64,000 bases of DNA from contig NZ_RHIB01000001.1 in assembly GCF_003710255.1 (NCBI RefSeq), positions 1,984,001 to 2,048,000 on the forward strand, written 5' to 3'. Origin of the DNA: Alteribacter keqinensis (GTDB lineage: Bacteria > Bacillota > Bacilli > Bacillales > Salisediminibacteriaceae). Numbering within the stretch: the stretch's first letter is position 1; the number at the start of each line of letters is the position of its first letter. The notes below the pieces were generated by a model. It was not told where the DNA came from. It searched no databases and worked only from the letters and a program-made list of their open reading frames with translations. This document shows, in pieces, positions 33,269 through 41,942 of this stretch. The position numbers were made by a program, and so were the translations under genes.

Positions 33269-34690
33269 TTATTCCCCGAATAGGAGTTCGGAGGCGGCGA
33301 TGCCTGGTTTGGTCATTTCTTTTGGATCGAGAATCTTATCGAGCTCTTCTCTTGTAAGAATGCCCCGCTCGATGCAGATTTCCCGGACACTCATGTTCGT
33401 TGTGATCGCTTCTTTGGCAATACGGGCTGCTGTTTCATAACCCACGTGCGGGTTGATAGCGGTGATAATCCCTACGCTCGTTTCCACCATTTCACGGCAG
33501 CGCTCCACGTTCGCAGTGATTCCTTCCACTGCATATTCACGGAACACACTGATGCCGTTTTGCAGAATTGAAAATGACTGAAGAAGGTTGAATACAAGAA
33601 CCGGCTCCATGACATTCAGTTCAAGCTGTCCTGCTTCCGACGCAAGGCTGATCGTATGGTCGTTACCGATCACCTGGAAGGAGATCTGGTTGATCACTTC
33701 ACACATTACCGGGTTTACTTTCCCCGGCATGATCGATGAACCGGCCTGGCGCGGCGGCAGATTAATTTCGTTAAAACCCGTGCGCGGACCCGAGCTCATG
33801 AGGCGAAGGTCGTTGGCAATCTTGGACATGTTAATCGCAAGGATTTTCATGGCACCAGACAGCTGGGTATACGCGTCCGTGTTCTGCGTGGCATCCACAA
33901 GATCCTCGGCACTGTGAAACGGCATATTCATGTCTTCAGCCAGGTACTCCGTCACCTTTGTAATATACTCTGGCATAGCGTTCAGGCCTGTCCCTACCGC
34001 CGTTGCACCCATGTTGATTTCATAAAGGTGGTCAACGGAGTTCTGAATCCGTTTTAAGTCCCTGCTCAGCATACGGCGGTAGGAACCGAATTCCTGCCCG
34101 AGACGGATCGGCACCGCATCCTGAAGGTGGGTCCGGCCCATTTTGATGACATTATCAAATTCCTGCTCCTTTGATTTGAGTGTTTCAATGAGTTCATTCA
34201 GCGCTGTAATCAGCCCTTGGCTTAAGTTCAGACAGGCAATGTGAATCGCTGTCGGGAATGTATCGTTTGTGGACTGAGCCATATTTACGTGGGTATTCGG
34301 ACTCACCTTTATGTATTCGCCTTTTTTACCGCCGAGCAGCTCGATGGCACGGTTGGCGATCACTTCGTTGGCATTCATGTTAAATGATGTGCCGGCGCCT
34401 CCCTGAATACTGTCTACGATAAAGTGATCGTTCAGCTTTCCGTCGATCACTTCCTGTGCGGCGTTCATAATTGCTCCGGCAATATCTTTGTTTAAAACGC
34501 CCACGTGACTGTTTGCCCGTGCAGCTGCTTTTTTTACAAACCCAAAGGCACGGATTAATTCCACGTGTGGCGGGTAGCCTGTAATCGGGAAGTTCTCCTT
34601 TGCCCGGACCGTCTGGATGCCGTAATATGCGTCAGCGGGAATTTCCTTTTCTCCCATCAAATCGCGTTCAACTCTTGTATGTTCTGTCAT
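33269..34690 (-). CDS. aspA: Aspartate ammonia-lyase
   Basis: Deaminates aspartate to fumarate and ammonia. 473 residues of the fumarase/aspartase superfamily; catalytic loop GSSIMPGKVNPVMCE, plus QSTNDTFPTAIH and MGRTHLQDAVPIRLGQE. The N-terminal RVERDLMGEKEIPADAYYG favours aspartase over class II fumarase. In B. subtilis aspA lies elsewhere with ansA, so its position between maf and spoIIB is an insertion into the conserved cluster. Confidence 0.93.
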   Translation of the reverse strand: MTEHTRVERDLMGEKEIPADAYYGIQTVRAKENFPITGYPPHVELIRAFGFVKKAAARANSHVGVLNKDIAGAIMNAAQEVIDGKLNDHFIVDSIQGGAGTSFNMNANEVIANRAIELLGGKKGEYIKVSPNTHVNMAQSTNDTFPTAIHIACLNLSQGLITALNELIETLKSKEQEFDNVIKMGRTHLQDAVPIRLGQEFGSYRRMLSRDLKRIQNSVDHLYEINMGATAVGTGLNAMPEYITKVTEYLAEDMNMPFHSAEDLVDATQNTDAYTQLSGAMKILAINMSKIANDLRLMSSGPRTGFNEINLPPRQAGSSIMPGKVNPVMCEVINQISFQVIGNDHTISLASEAGQLELNVMEPVLVFNLLQSFSILQNGISVFREYAVEGITANVERCREMVETSVGIITAINPHVGYETAARIAKEAITTNMSVREICIERGILTREELDKILDPKEMTKPGIAASELLFGE

Positions 34691-34896
34691 GTCGGTTTCA
34701 TCTCCCTGGTTCTTTCAGTGCTTCTTTGTTTCTCTTTACTTAGTTGTAAAGCCTCATCCCGCAGCCTTGCCATCTGGTGGCTGGTGTACAGGTCTGCGCT
34801 ACCATAGCTAATTGTATATAAAAATCTTCCTTAATGTAAGTGCTATCTTTTAGTATGAACGGAAAGATTAGGAGGTATCAGTGAACCTGTGCGGAT
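34691..34896. other. aspA upstream region
   Basis: Upstream region of aspA leading into a 21-bp array. No gene on either strand; a short rightward frame at about 34881 after GGAGG is only 17 codons and was not accepted. Confidence 0.35.
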
Positions 34897-35001
34897 TTAT
34901 CGATCTATATTTTGAGTTTATCAACCACTGTTGAAGATTTATCGACCCTTTATCTTATTTTATCAACCTCTGATTACAATATTTCGCCATTCGACAAATT
35001 C
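34897..35001. repeat. 21-bp array 5 (5 units, a sixth merging with a terminator)
   Basis: Units start at 34897, 34918, 34939, 34960 and 34981; most begin TTATC(A/G)A(C/T)C. The theme recurs inside the following terminator stem (ATCAACCGG), so a sixth unit (35002-35022) overlaps it. Confidence 0.85.
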
Positions 35002-35014
35002 TCCCGCAAATAAA

Positions 35015-35044
35015 TCAACCGGCCCCATTCGCGGGACCGGTTGA
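35015..35044 (-). terminator. spoIIB terminator
   Basis: ATCAACCGG(C)CCC / GGG(A)CCGGTTGAT stem; 5 bases beyond the spoIIB stop codon. Weak U-tract on the minus strand. Confidence 0.7.
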
Positions 35045-35048
35045 TCTT

Positions 35049-36161
35049 TTATTCAAGCTCTTTCACAAGTTTTTCATACAATATGGTGCTTTCAAGAAGG
35101 CGCTGCTGGAGGTCCCAGCCGGTAGCGTCTTCATCCTGGAGCTTTTCCACAGCTTCTCCGGTTTTGGCGGTCCAGCTTGTGGCGGCTGCGATGACAGCGT
35201 CTGATTCATCCAGGGCTTCGAGCTGCACCTTCCATTCGTTCCAGGCACCTGCCAGGCTGTTCGCTTTTCCGGCTGAAACATCTGCTTCACTGAGTGTTAC
35301 TCCGACCCCAAGCTGCACAAGCTCGTCCACGAGCTGGGTGCCGGCGTACAAATACTCTGCTGTTTCTTCTGAGACGCCTGCGTCACTGGAAATGAGGTAG
35401 GCTTTCGTGTATGTTTCCCTGCCGACGCTTTGATACACCTGGGCTAACTCGTCACTGTTTGCCTTCGACGGCGCAATGCCCATAAACAGATACATAGGCT
35501 CTGTGTGATCTGTCAAAATGGCAGGGTAACCTTCCGACCTCATGGTTTGAACAGTTTCCTGTCCTTTTTCCGAAGTCGTAAATGCCCCGCCCTGCACGAC
35601 GTGAACGGTCAGGTTCGGGATGCCGCCGGTGAATGTGTCGTCGGTGATTGAGCCGACCGGTTGTAAGGCAGTTGGTTCCTGGACCGCACCGGCGGTTTCG
35701 ATTTCCGGAGCGGCTGAGCTTGCCTGATCCATTTCGCTTGTTGAAAAAAGCGTGAGGAGCATGAGCCCGAAGCCTGTCCCGACAATGATCGCGCTCATGA
35801 CGATGGCGAGCATCCTCCCAGGGAGACGCAGGTTCGGCCATGAAAAGGTGCGTCTTGTGGGACGCTTTTTCTTTCGTTTGTTTGGTGGAAGCTTTGGTGC
35901 TCTGTCCCGGTTTCCGTCGTCCCAGAAGGGCAGGCTCAGAGCTGTTTTTTCTTTGCGGCGTTCTTCAAAATCTACTATATTGGTTTCTGGTTCCGCTTTT
36001 TCAGGGGGCTCGTGTTCGGCGAGCACCCAGTGAAAAGCGTCATCGTCTCGGTTATTGTCCTCGGTTGCTGCAGTCTCGGACTGGACGTCTTCATCATCGT
36101 CGCGGAAAATAATCGTCTTTTCGCCATTCATCCGAATCGTTATGACATTTTTTTTATCCAA
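35049..36161 (-). CDS. spoIIB: Stage II sporulation protein B, SPOR-domain protein
   Basis: About 370 residues from TTG 36161, which follows AAAGGGG (the frame is open to 36215). Layout: cytosolic acidic region, basic stretch KRKKKRPTRRTF, one membrane helix (LAIVMSAIIVGTGFGLMLLT) and an external SPOR domain (VHVVQGGAFTTSEKGQETVQ). SPOR domains bind denuded septal glycan strands; SpoIIB helps septal wall thinning and engulfment. Position between folC and maf is conserved; here the pilus genes lie between. Confidence 0.85.
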   Translation of the reverse strand: MDKKNVITIRMNGEKTIIFRDDDEDVQSETAATEDNNRDDDAFHWVLAEHEPPEKAEPETNIVDFEERRKEKTALSLPFWDDGNRDRAPKLPPNKRKKKRPTRRTFSWPNLRLPGRMLAIVMSAIIVGTGFGLMLLTLFSTSEMDQASSAAPEIETAGAVQEPTALQPVGSITDDTFTGGIPNLTVHVVQGGAFTTSEKGQETVQTMRSEGYPAILTDHTEPMYLFMGIAPSKANSDELAQVYQSVGRETYTKAYLISSDAGVSEETAEYLYAGTQLVDELVQLGVGVTLSEADVSAGKANSLAGAWNEWKVQLEALDESDAVIAAATSWTAKTGEAVEKLQDEDATGWDLQQRLLESTILYEKLVKELE

Positions 36162-36269
36162 CGCGCCCAAACCCCTTTCACGGTGATCGTTATACTTTAC
36201 TCTATTAACTAGCACCGATTGGTAGAACCCTTAAATTCGTCTGCGGCGTTAAAAGGATTGGATTTTTAG

Positions 36270-37058
36270 TTAGTCAAGAAATGGCTGGTCCCGGTCTTCG
36301 TATGATGGATAGTCGGCTTTCGGTGCTTCGTGCTCCAGGTCAGACAGGGGCGGGTAATAGTATGATGACACAACAACGTGAAAATCGAGATGATCTTCTC
36401 CGTCGATGATCATCCGTTCATCGTCCGTGTCTTCCTTTGTGAAGTAAACCGATTCAATTTTGGCAATCCGTGTAAGATTGTCGAGCTCGTCGAGAAAGCG
36501 GACGAGGTGGGCATACGTATCTACACGAACGTCCATGGCTGCGGTCTGCTTGTACATTCCTTCGATTTCATCGCCTCGCCACTCGTCTCCCACAAGGTCA
36601 CGTTCATCTTCTTCGGTAACAGATTCTTCCTCTTCCGTTTCTTCTTCCTCTTCGTCACGGGTCACTTCCACGTCTTCTGCAACTGCCGGTGGACTGCTCA
36701 TTTCAAGCATTTCATAAACGGTTTCGTCTTTTTCCATTGTCATGTTCATCATGCGCACACCGGACACTTCTTCGGCCATGTTGATGTCCATAATAAACTG
36801 GTCGGTCAACGGTACGACCGGAAGCCGGCGCTGAAGTTCCGTGGAGGTAACCGTGCGGCCTGCCTGTTCCTGAATCATGGCTGATTTTTCTGCTTCGAGC
36901 TGTTTAATCATTTGTTCTTCCTGATACACATTCGTGACAGTCGTGTCCCTGGCCTCAAGTTTCGGACTCAGAAAGGACGTAAAGGCCAGTGCGCAAAAGG
37001 CGATTACCGCAACTCCTGCCACAAGGCTGTAAATAAGGAGACGATTTGTGCTCATCAT
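36270..37058 (-). CDS. PilO-like type IV pilus assembly protein
   Basis: 262 residues, one N-terminal membrane helix (LIYSLVAGVAVIAFCALAFT), a coiled-coil part, an acidic insert (EEEETEEEESVTEEDERD, ~135-155) and a C-terminal ferredoxin-like region (YAHLVRFLDELDNLTRIAKI). Overlaps pilN by four bases. In type IV pilus machines PilO pairs with PilN to link PilM to the membrane. Weak primary conservation; the call leans on context. Confidence 0.78.
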   Translation of the reverse strand: MMSTNRLLIYSLVAGVAVIAFCALAFTSFLSPKLEARDTTVTNVYQEEQMIKQLEAEKSAMIQEQAGRTVTSTELQRRLPVVPLTDQFIMDINMAEEVSGVRMMNMTMEKDETVYEMLEMSSPPAVAEDVEVTRDEEEEETEEEESVTEEDERDLVGDEWRGDEIEGMYKQTAAMDVRVDTYAHLVRFLDELDNLTRIAKIESVYFTKEDTDDERMIIDGEDHLDFHVVVSSYYYPPLSDLEHEAPKADYPSYEDRDQPFLD

Positions 37059-37885
37059 TGATCACCGCCTCCTGTTTCATCTGTTTCAAATTCAAGGTCA
37101 AGGTCGATTTCTCCGTTGTCTATCTCTTCGTCGTCCACAGTCTGATTCCCTTCATCATTTGTGTCGATTTCGAGATCCAGCTCAAGATCCATATCGATAT
37201 TCACGTCGGTGTCATCCTCTTCTCTTCCAGGAGGGCCGGGTTCATCTCCCGTCGGTTCATCAGATTCAGCGTCCTCACCGTGGGCACGAACAGCGTCAGG
37301 GTTGATGGTGATCATCATGGCCGCCGTGTAGTGGGGAAGATAAACCTCGGACTGGGCCGGCTGGGTAAAGAATGTTGTTTCTTCTTCCTCTTCCTCGTCC
37401 TCTCCGGTCATGTCTTCTCCGTCGATCCGGTGAAGGGTCACCTGTGAAATGAGGGCTGACTCTTCAAGTGACTGATGGTAATAGGCTAAATCACGCATCT
37501 CATAAAACGCGGCTTCGATATACACATCAAAAGGAAAGCCGTAGTCATATTCCACAAGGTACCCTTCAGGGGGCATCCGGGTGACCACTTCGTGAAGGAC
37601 GGCAGACGCCGGTGTCGTTTTTCCTTCAAGTTTTTCAATCCAAAGACTGAGCTGTGCCTGATCCGCATTGGACAGGTTATGTATTTCCTGTTCGATTTCC
37701 GCTGAAGCAATTTTGTTTTCTGTCAGAATCGTCTCTGCTTCGGCAATGTCTTGCTCCACATTCGACCCGAGTATGGCAAACACGGCCGCGGCCAGGAAGC
37801 ATGCGAGAAAAAATCCTCCGATTACATAAAGAAGAGAGCGGTCTTTTTGTTCTTTTTTAGGCAGTAAATTAATTTCAACTGGCAT
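37055..37885 (-). CDS. PilN-like type IV pilus assembly protein
   Basis: 276 residues. The start MPVEINLLPKKE is the PilN motif that contacts the PilM groove; one membrane helix follows (LLYVIGGFFLACFLAAAVFA). The C-terminal ~80 residues are a highly acidic, probably disordered tail of alternating hydrophobic and Asp/Glu residues (DMDLELDLEIDTND; IDLDLEFETDE), not part of ordinary PilN. Confidence 0.85.
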   Translation of the reverse strand: MPVEINLLPKKEQKDRSLLYVIGGFFLACFLAAAVFAILGSNVEQDIAEAETILTENKIASAEIEQEIHNLSNADQAQLSLWIEKLEGKTTPASAVLHEVVTRMPPEGYLVEYDYGFPFDVYIEAAFYEMRDLAYYHQSLEESALISQVTLHRIDGEDMTGEDEEEEEETTFFTQPAQSEVYLPHYTAAMMITINPDAVRAHGEDAESDEPTGDEPGPPGREEDDTDVNIDMDLELDLEIDTNDEGNQTVDDEEIDNGEIDLDLEFETDETGGGDQ

Positions 37886-37893
37886 GACAGCAA

Positions 37894-38880
37894 CTACACC
37901 TCTTTTTTCAACAACAGCCCTACCGTTTCATGATAACGTTCAGGAATATTTGTATCGGAATTTGAGACTCTGAGATTGGTCCGGTCATAGCGGTGGACGG
38001 GGATGTCAAACTGAAGACTCATGTCTTCTTCAAAGCGGGAAAGGTACGGGTGATCCCCGCCGATACACACTTTTGTGAGACTTTTTTCTCCTTTATGGTA
38101 GGAGGATTCGTAATAGTTTCTGAGTTTTCGGATATCGGTAAGCACATCCTGCCACGAAAAAATGATTTCTTCTTCGCTTCCGGTCCATTCGTAAATCAGT
38201 TCGTCTTCAATCGTTTCCACGCGCCACTGCTGGCTGTCAAGCTCCCACTCCATATGGCGGGTCACGACCGGCGTGTCTTTATTGAATACCGTCACAAGGA
38301 CGTGGCTCGGAAAAGCGTGAACTGTAAGAAGATGCTCTTCTGGCCCGCCGTAGCGCGCTCCTTCGTAAAACCGGTAAAAAGCTAATGGCGCTACATCTGC
38401 GGCCAGGGGCTTCACCTTGCATGCTTCAAAAAGTTTCGTATACTCGGCGACCGTATCTTCCGGAGCTGCCACTAAAAGGAGATGCCGTTTTTTTTCATCC
38501 GCGTCACGCTCTGCCCAGTCAAAGGCAGGTTCTTCAAATGGGAGATGAAGCTTTTCGCCGAGCTCCATATACAGGTGACCGGTCGTTTCTTCGTCTTTCA
38601 CTGTACTGTCCACACTGTGCTCTCGGATGACGAACAGGGAGTCCGGGACGGTAAAAACGACTTTCTGCTTCTTCAGGTTCCAGGTGTCCACGCATTCCTG
38701 AAAGATCGTAACCAGGGTGTCCCATTCCTTGATCCGGCCGTTTTCCACAACGCCTTTGGGAAGGTAGCGTTCCCCGAAGTCGGACACGCTTTCAAGTGAT
38801 TCATTCTTGCCGCGGACGTAGCGGATGACGTGATCTTTAATCGTCACGGCAGTCCACGTCTGTTTTTTTATTTTCAGCAT
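37894..38880 (-). CDS. pilM: PilM-like actin-fold pilus assembly protein
   Basis: 328 residues with the FtsA/PilM fold outline: VTIKDHVIRYVRGKNE (first strand), VVFTVPDSLFVIREH, LLVAAPEDTVAEYTKLFEAC and VCIGGDHPYLSRFEEDM. Cytosolic ATP-binding protein that binds the PilN N-terminus. Directly upstream of pilN. Confidence 0.85.
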   Translation of the reverse strand: MLKIKKQTWTAVTIKDHVIRYVRGKNESLESVSDFGERYLPKGVVENGRIKEWDTLVTIFQECVDTWNLKKQKVVFTVPDSLFVIREHSVDSTVKDEETTGHLYMELGEKLHLPFEEPAFDWAERDADEKKRHLLLVAAPEDTVAEYTKLFEACKVKPLAADVAPLAFYRFYEGARYGGPEEHLLTVHAFPSHVLVTVFNKDTPVVTRHMEWELDSQQWRVETIEDELIYEWTGSEEEIIFSWQDVLTDIRKLRNYYESSYHKGEKSLTKVCIGGDHPYLSRFEEDMSLQFDIPVHRYDRTNLRVSNSDTNIPERYHETVGLLLKKEV

Positions 38881-38902
38881 AGTAAACCCTCACTTCTGCT
38901 CA

Positions 38903-39658
38903 TTAAAAGATCTTCATATACCAGTTCCAGATTTGTATTCCGTAAAAATAAACGATGATCGAACCAAGGGCGATCGATGGTCCGAAGGGGATCGATGATT
39001 TCCGGTTCATCCCTTTGAACAGGACCCCGAAAATGCCGATGACGGCACCGATCAGAGAAGCAAAAAAGATACTCATTAATACACCTGGAAAACCGAGCAC
39101 GACGCCGATGACGGCATACAGCTTCACATCTCCCCCCCCCATTCCTCCTCTGGATAAAACGGCAAGGGCAAAGAGAATCCCAAACCCCGTAAGCATCCCT
39201 ACGATCGGGATCCACCATGGATACAGGTCTGCCACGGTGAGTCTGAGGAGCAAGAGAGGGATAAAGAAAAACATGAGCACCTTGTTGAGGATCAGGTAGC
39301 TCGTTAAATCACTCACTGTGATGATGACCAGCATGGAAACAAACAGAAGACTTACAATCAGCTCAAAGCTGAATCCCCAGTGGAGATAGCTTAACAGAAA
39401 CAGTCCGCCGGTGGCTGTTTCCATCAGGGGATAAAGAGGTGATACTCTCTTGCTGCAGTCTTTGCACTTTCCCCGGAGAAAGATGTAGGACACAACGGGA
39501 ATCAGCTCCCAGGCAGACAGGGTGTGCCCGCATTCCGGGCAGCGTGACCGTGGCTTGATGATGGATTCCTTGTTCGGCATCCTCATTCCTACTACGTTAA
39601 AAAAAGAGCCGAAAATCAATCCGAATAAAAACACATAAACACTAATGAGGATCTCCAA
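38903..39658 (-). CDS. pilD: Prepilin leader peptidase / N-methyltransferase
   Basis: 251-residue membrane aspartyl protease that cuts prepilin leaders and methylates the new N-terminus. Catalytic Asp motifs: VSDLTSYLI and GMGGGDVKLYA (GxGD). The N-terminal zinc site CPECGHTL ... CKDCSKR is intact. It corresponds to B. subtilis comC in position. A ten-C run at 39127 is in frame. Confidence 0.95.
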   Translation of the reverse strand: MEILISVYVFLFGLIFGSFFNVVGMRMPNKESIIKPRSRCPECGHTLSAWELIPVVSYIFLRGKCKDCSKRVSPLYPLMETATGGLFLLSYLHWGFSFELIVSLLFVSMLVIITVSDLTSYLILNKVLMFFFIPLLLLRLTVADLYPWWIPIVGMLTGFGILFALAVLSRGGMGGGDVKLYAVIGVVLGFPGVLMSIFFASLIGAVIGIFGVLFKGMNRKSSIPFGPSIALGSIIVYFYGIQIWNWYMKIF

Positions 39659-39764
39659 TCGTCACCACCAGCACTTTCTATTAGTCGAAAAAAATGGAAT
39701 CTACTACTATTATAGGGGTTTTTAGGAGAGGAAGGAACAGGTAAATATAATAATAAAAAATAAT

Positions 39765-39809
39765 CAGAAAAAGCCTGATAGATGAACAATATAAGTTCTA
39801 CTATCAGGC
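39765..39809 (-). terminator. Pilin gene terminator
   Basis: Perfect GCCTGATAG / CTATCAGGC stem (39773-39809), followed on the minus strand by CTTTTTCTG. It would stop pilin transcripts before pilD. Confidence 0.8.
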
Positions 39810-39842
39810 ATTTAAATTATTACCCTTCTAAACTCTCTAATT

Positions 39843-40280
39843 TCAATTTGCTGGTTGAGTAATAATTCCTCTTCCTTTTTCGCGTATTTCTTCAATGTTT
39901 TCATTAACAATGACAGTTCCAAGAGTAATTGTATAGGTAATATTGCCATCGGATTCACCAATTACAACCTTAGCTTGACTATAAGACCCACCGTCGGGGT
40001 TTTTAGGTACTGACTCTATATATCCCTCACTACTTAGTTTCTCCGCAGTAATCTCACCTGTCCCGGGATTACTAGTGACATATAATCTTGCAGCATTTGC
40101 TAAAGTTTCTGCATTCGCAATATGCGCATCCTTCTTCGAGTTATCAATAATCCCGCCAATCGCCGGAATTGCAATCGCTGCGATGATCCCCAAAATAACG
40201 ATTACTGCAAGCAGCTCTACCAACGTTAATCCTTTTTCGTTCCTCATCATTTTACGCAATTTCAGTTTGTACTTGTTCAC
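39843..40280 (-). CDS. Type IV major pilin-like protein
   Basis: 145 residues from GTG 40280, which follows AAGGAGG by eight bases. Leader ending MMRNEKG, then LTLVELLAVIVILGIIAAIA: the class III cleavage site G|LTLVE with Glu5. The rest of the hydrophobic helix and a small globular part with GEITAEKLSSEGYIESVPKN, typical of Firmicute pilins, follow. Processed by the peptidase encoded next door. No cysteine pair. Only one pilin gene is seen in the cluster. Confidence 0.93.
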   Translation of the reverse strand: MNKYKLKLRKMMRNEKGLTLVELLAVIVILGIIAAIAIPAIGGIIDNSKKDAHIANAETLANAARLYVTSNPGTGEITAEKLSSEGYIESVPKNPDGGSYSQAKVVIGESDGNITYTITLGTVIVNENIEEIREKGRGIITQPAN

Positions 40281-40329
40281 TTTAGTGAACCTCCTTCTGC
40301 ATTTTAATTTCGCTGTTTTCAAATTATCG

Positions 40330-40440
40330 GATTGCGCTTAGAGGATTTTGCAGCCGGAATGCCCGAAACTCCTGCGGAAGGCTCACCGGCATCCCCGCGG
40401 AAAGCGAAGGGCATGGAGGCTGCAAATAAAATCCTCAATG
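40330..40440. repeat. GC-rich dispersed repeat, copy 1
   Basis: GC-rich island inside an AT-rich gap, with the cores CCGCGGAAAGCGAAG and CGAAACTCCTGCGGAA typical of Bacillaceae intergenic repeats. A second copy, inverted, is at 54900-55015. It can be read as protein-like (AGMPETPAEGSPASPRKAKG) but this is an accident of the repeat. Confidence 0.7.
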
Positions 40441-40730
40441 GCTTTACCAGCGACTGCAACAACCAAATCGAAAACAACATTCTTACTGAAATAAAAAAAC
40501 CGGCATATTCACAAATAAGAGGAGTGCTTGTACATAAGAAGTCCTCTCTTCGCTGCATCTGCCGGTTGCACTACTCGCTCCACACCGCCCAAGTGCCCAT
40601 ATACAGACGGTGTTTCATAGCTTTCATTCGTTTATTCGTTCACTATAGTAGTAGTATAGTTTATATTTCCTATTATTAAAAGCCTAAAATCTCAATAAAA
40701 TAAAAATATTTACTAGTTTTCTATGAATTT
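40441..40730. other. Gap between pilC and pilin genes
   Basis: After the GC-rich repeat, ~290 bases of ordinary sequence that probably hold the pilin promoter; no gene or further repeat seen. Confidence 0.35.
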
Positions 40731-41942
40731 TTACCCAATGGTGTCAAAGATCTCAAACATCGGTATGGCAATCGCCGCAACAATGACTCCGACCACGACA
40801 GCAAGGCCCACAATTAACAAAGGTTCGATGGCGGTTTTCAGTCTTTCAGTTGCCTGATCTACTTCGGCTTCGTAAAAGTCAGCGACCTTTCCGAGCATGG
40901 AATCGAGGCTTCCTGTTTTTTCCCCTACGACTACCATCTGCGTCACGAGGGGCGGAAAAATCCAGTGCCGCTCCATCGGGTCGGCCATGGATTCTCCTTT
41001 TTCAAGAGAATTACGTGAATCCCGGATCACTCTGGCCAGCACTTCATTTCCTACAACCCGCTCTACGATAGACGTGGCATGAAGAACAGGCACAGAGCTT
41101 GAAAACAGGGAACTCAGGGTCCTGGACATCCGGGCGATGGCTGCCTTTTGAAGAAGAGAGCCAAAAATCGGCAGCTTCAACAGGCCGTAGTCCAGGTAAT
41201 ATTTATAGCGCTTGTCCCGCGCCATTAGCGCAACCCCCACTCCGGAGAGCACCACCACTAACAACAGAAGCCATGCATAGCTTTGGAGCACATCCCCGAT
41301 TGTTAACACAAATGCTGTAATCCACGGAAGGTCAGAGCCGAAGCTTGCGAACATATCTGCAAAGGTCGGCACCACAAAAGCCAAAAGGAAAATGACTACA
41401 CCGACGGCGACCACTCCAACCACAGCTGGATACGAGACAGCCGAGATGACCTTTTGTTTCGTGGCGTGCTGCTTTTCATAGTACACAGCGAGACGGTCGA
41501 GAATCTCTTCAATGTTCCCTCCCGCTTCCCCGGCCTTGAGCATGTTCGTAAAAAGAGGCGGAAAGACATGACGCTGTTTTTCAGCCGCATCAGAGAAGGT
41601 CGAACCTGTACGGATATCTTCACTCACGGAAACAAGCCCTTCTTTTAAGAGCTTGTTTGAGGTTTGTTTAGCCAAAAGCTCGATGCTGTCCACGAGGGAA
41701 AGACCGGCATGAAGGAGCGTTGAAAACTGGCGTAAAAAGATGACGAGATCATTTGTGGTCACTTTTTGAAACAGTGTCACATCTTTATAGAGCCAACTGT
41801 CCAGATGCTTAATTTCCATGACATTGACGCCTTTTTGCTTCAGCTTCACTCTCGCATCTTTTTCTGAATCACTTTTTAATTTGCCATTAACAAGAACGCC
41901 GTTCCGGTTTCTGCCTCGGTAACGATACATTGCCATAGTCAT
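40731..41942 (-). CDS. pilC: Type IV pilus platform protein PilC
   Basis: 403-residue inner-membrane platform on which the assembly and retraction ATPases act. Two GspF domains (FLRQFSTLLHAGLSLVDSIE ~68-90; MSRTLSSLFSSSVPVLHATS ~270-290) and three helices. Begins immediately after the pilT stop codon. Confidence 0.94.
   Translation of the reverse strand: MTMAMYRYRGRNRNGVLVNGKLKSDSEKDARVKLKQKGVNVMEIKHLDSWLYKDVTLFQKVTTNDLVIFLRQFSTLLHAGLSLVDSIELLAKQTSNKLLKEGLVSVSEDIRTGSTFSDAAEKQRHVFPPLFTNMLKAGEAGGNIEEILDRLAVYYEKQHATKQKVISAVSYPAVVGVVAVGVVIFLLAFVVPTFADMFASFGSDLPWITAFVLTIGDVLQSYAWLLLLVVVLSGVGVALMARDKRYKYYLDYGLLKLPIFGSLLQKAAIARMSRTLSSLFSSSVPVLHATSIVERVVGNEVLARVIRDSRNSLEKGESMADPMERHWIFPPLVTQMVVVGEKTGSLDSMLGKVADFYEAEVDQATERLKTAIEPLLIVGLAVVVGVIVAAIAIPMFEIFDTIG

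Noticed and set aside
34881-34934. 17-codon rightward frame after GGAGG
   Set aside because: Too short, runs into the array, and no conserved feature.
40332-40679. Rightward 115-codon frame
   Set aside because: Read-through of the GC-rich dispersed repeat; typical spurious hypothetical protein.
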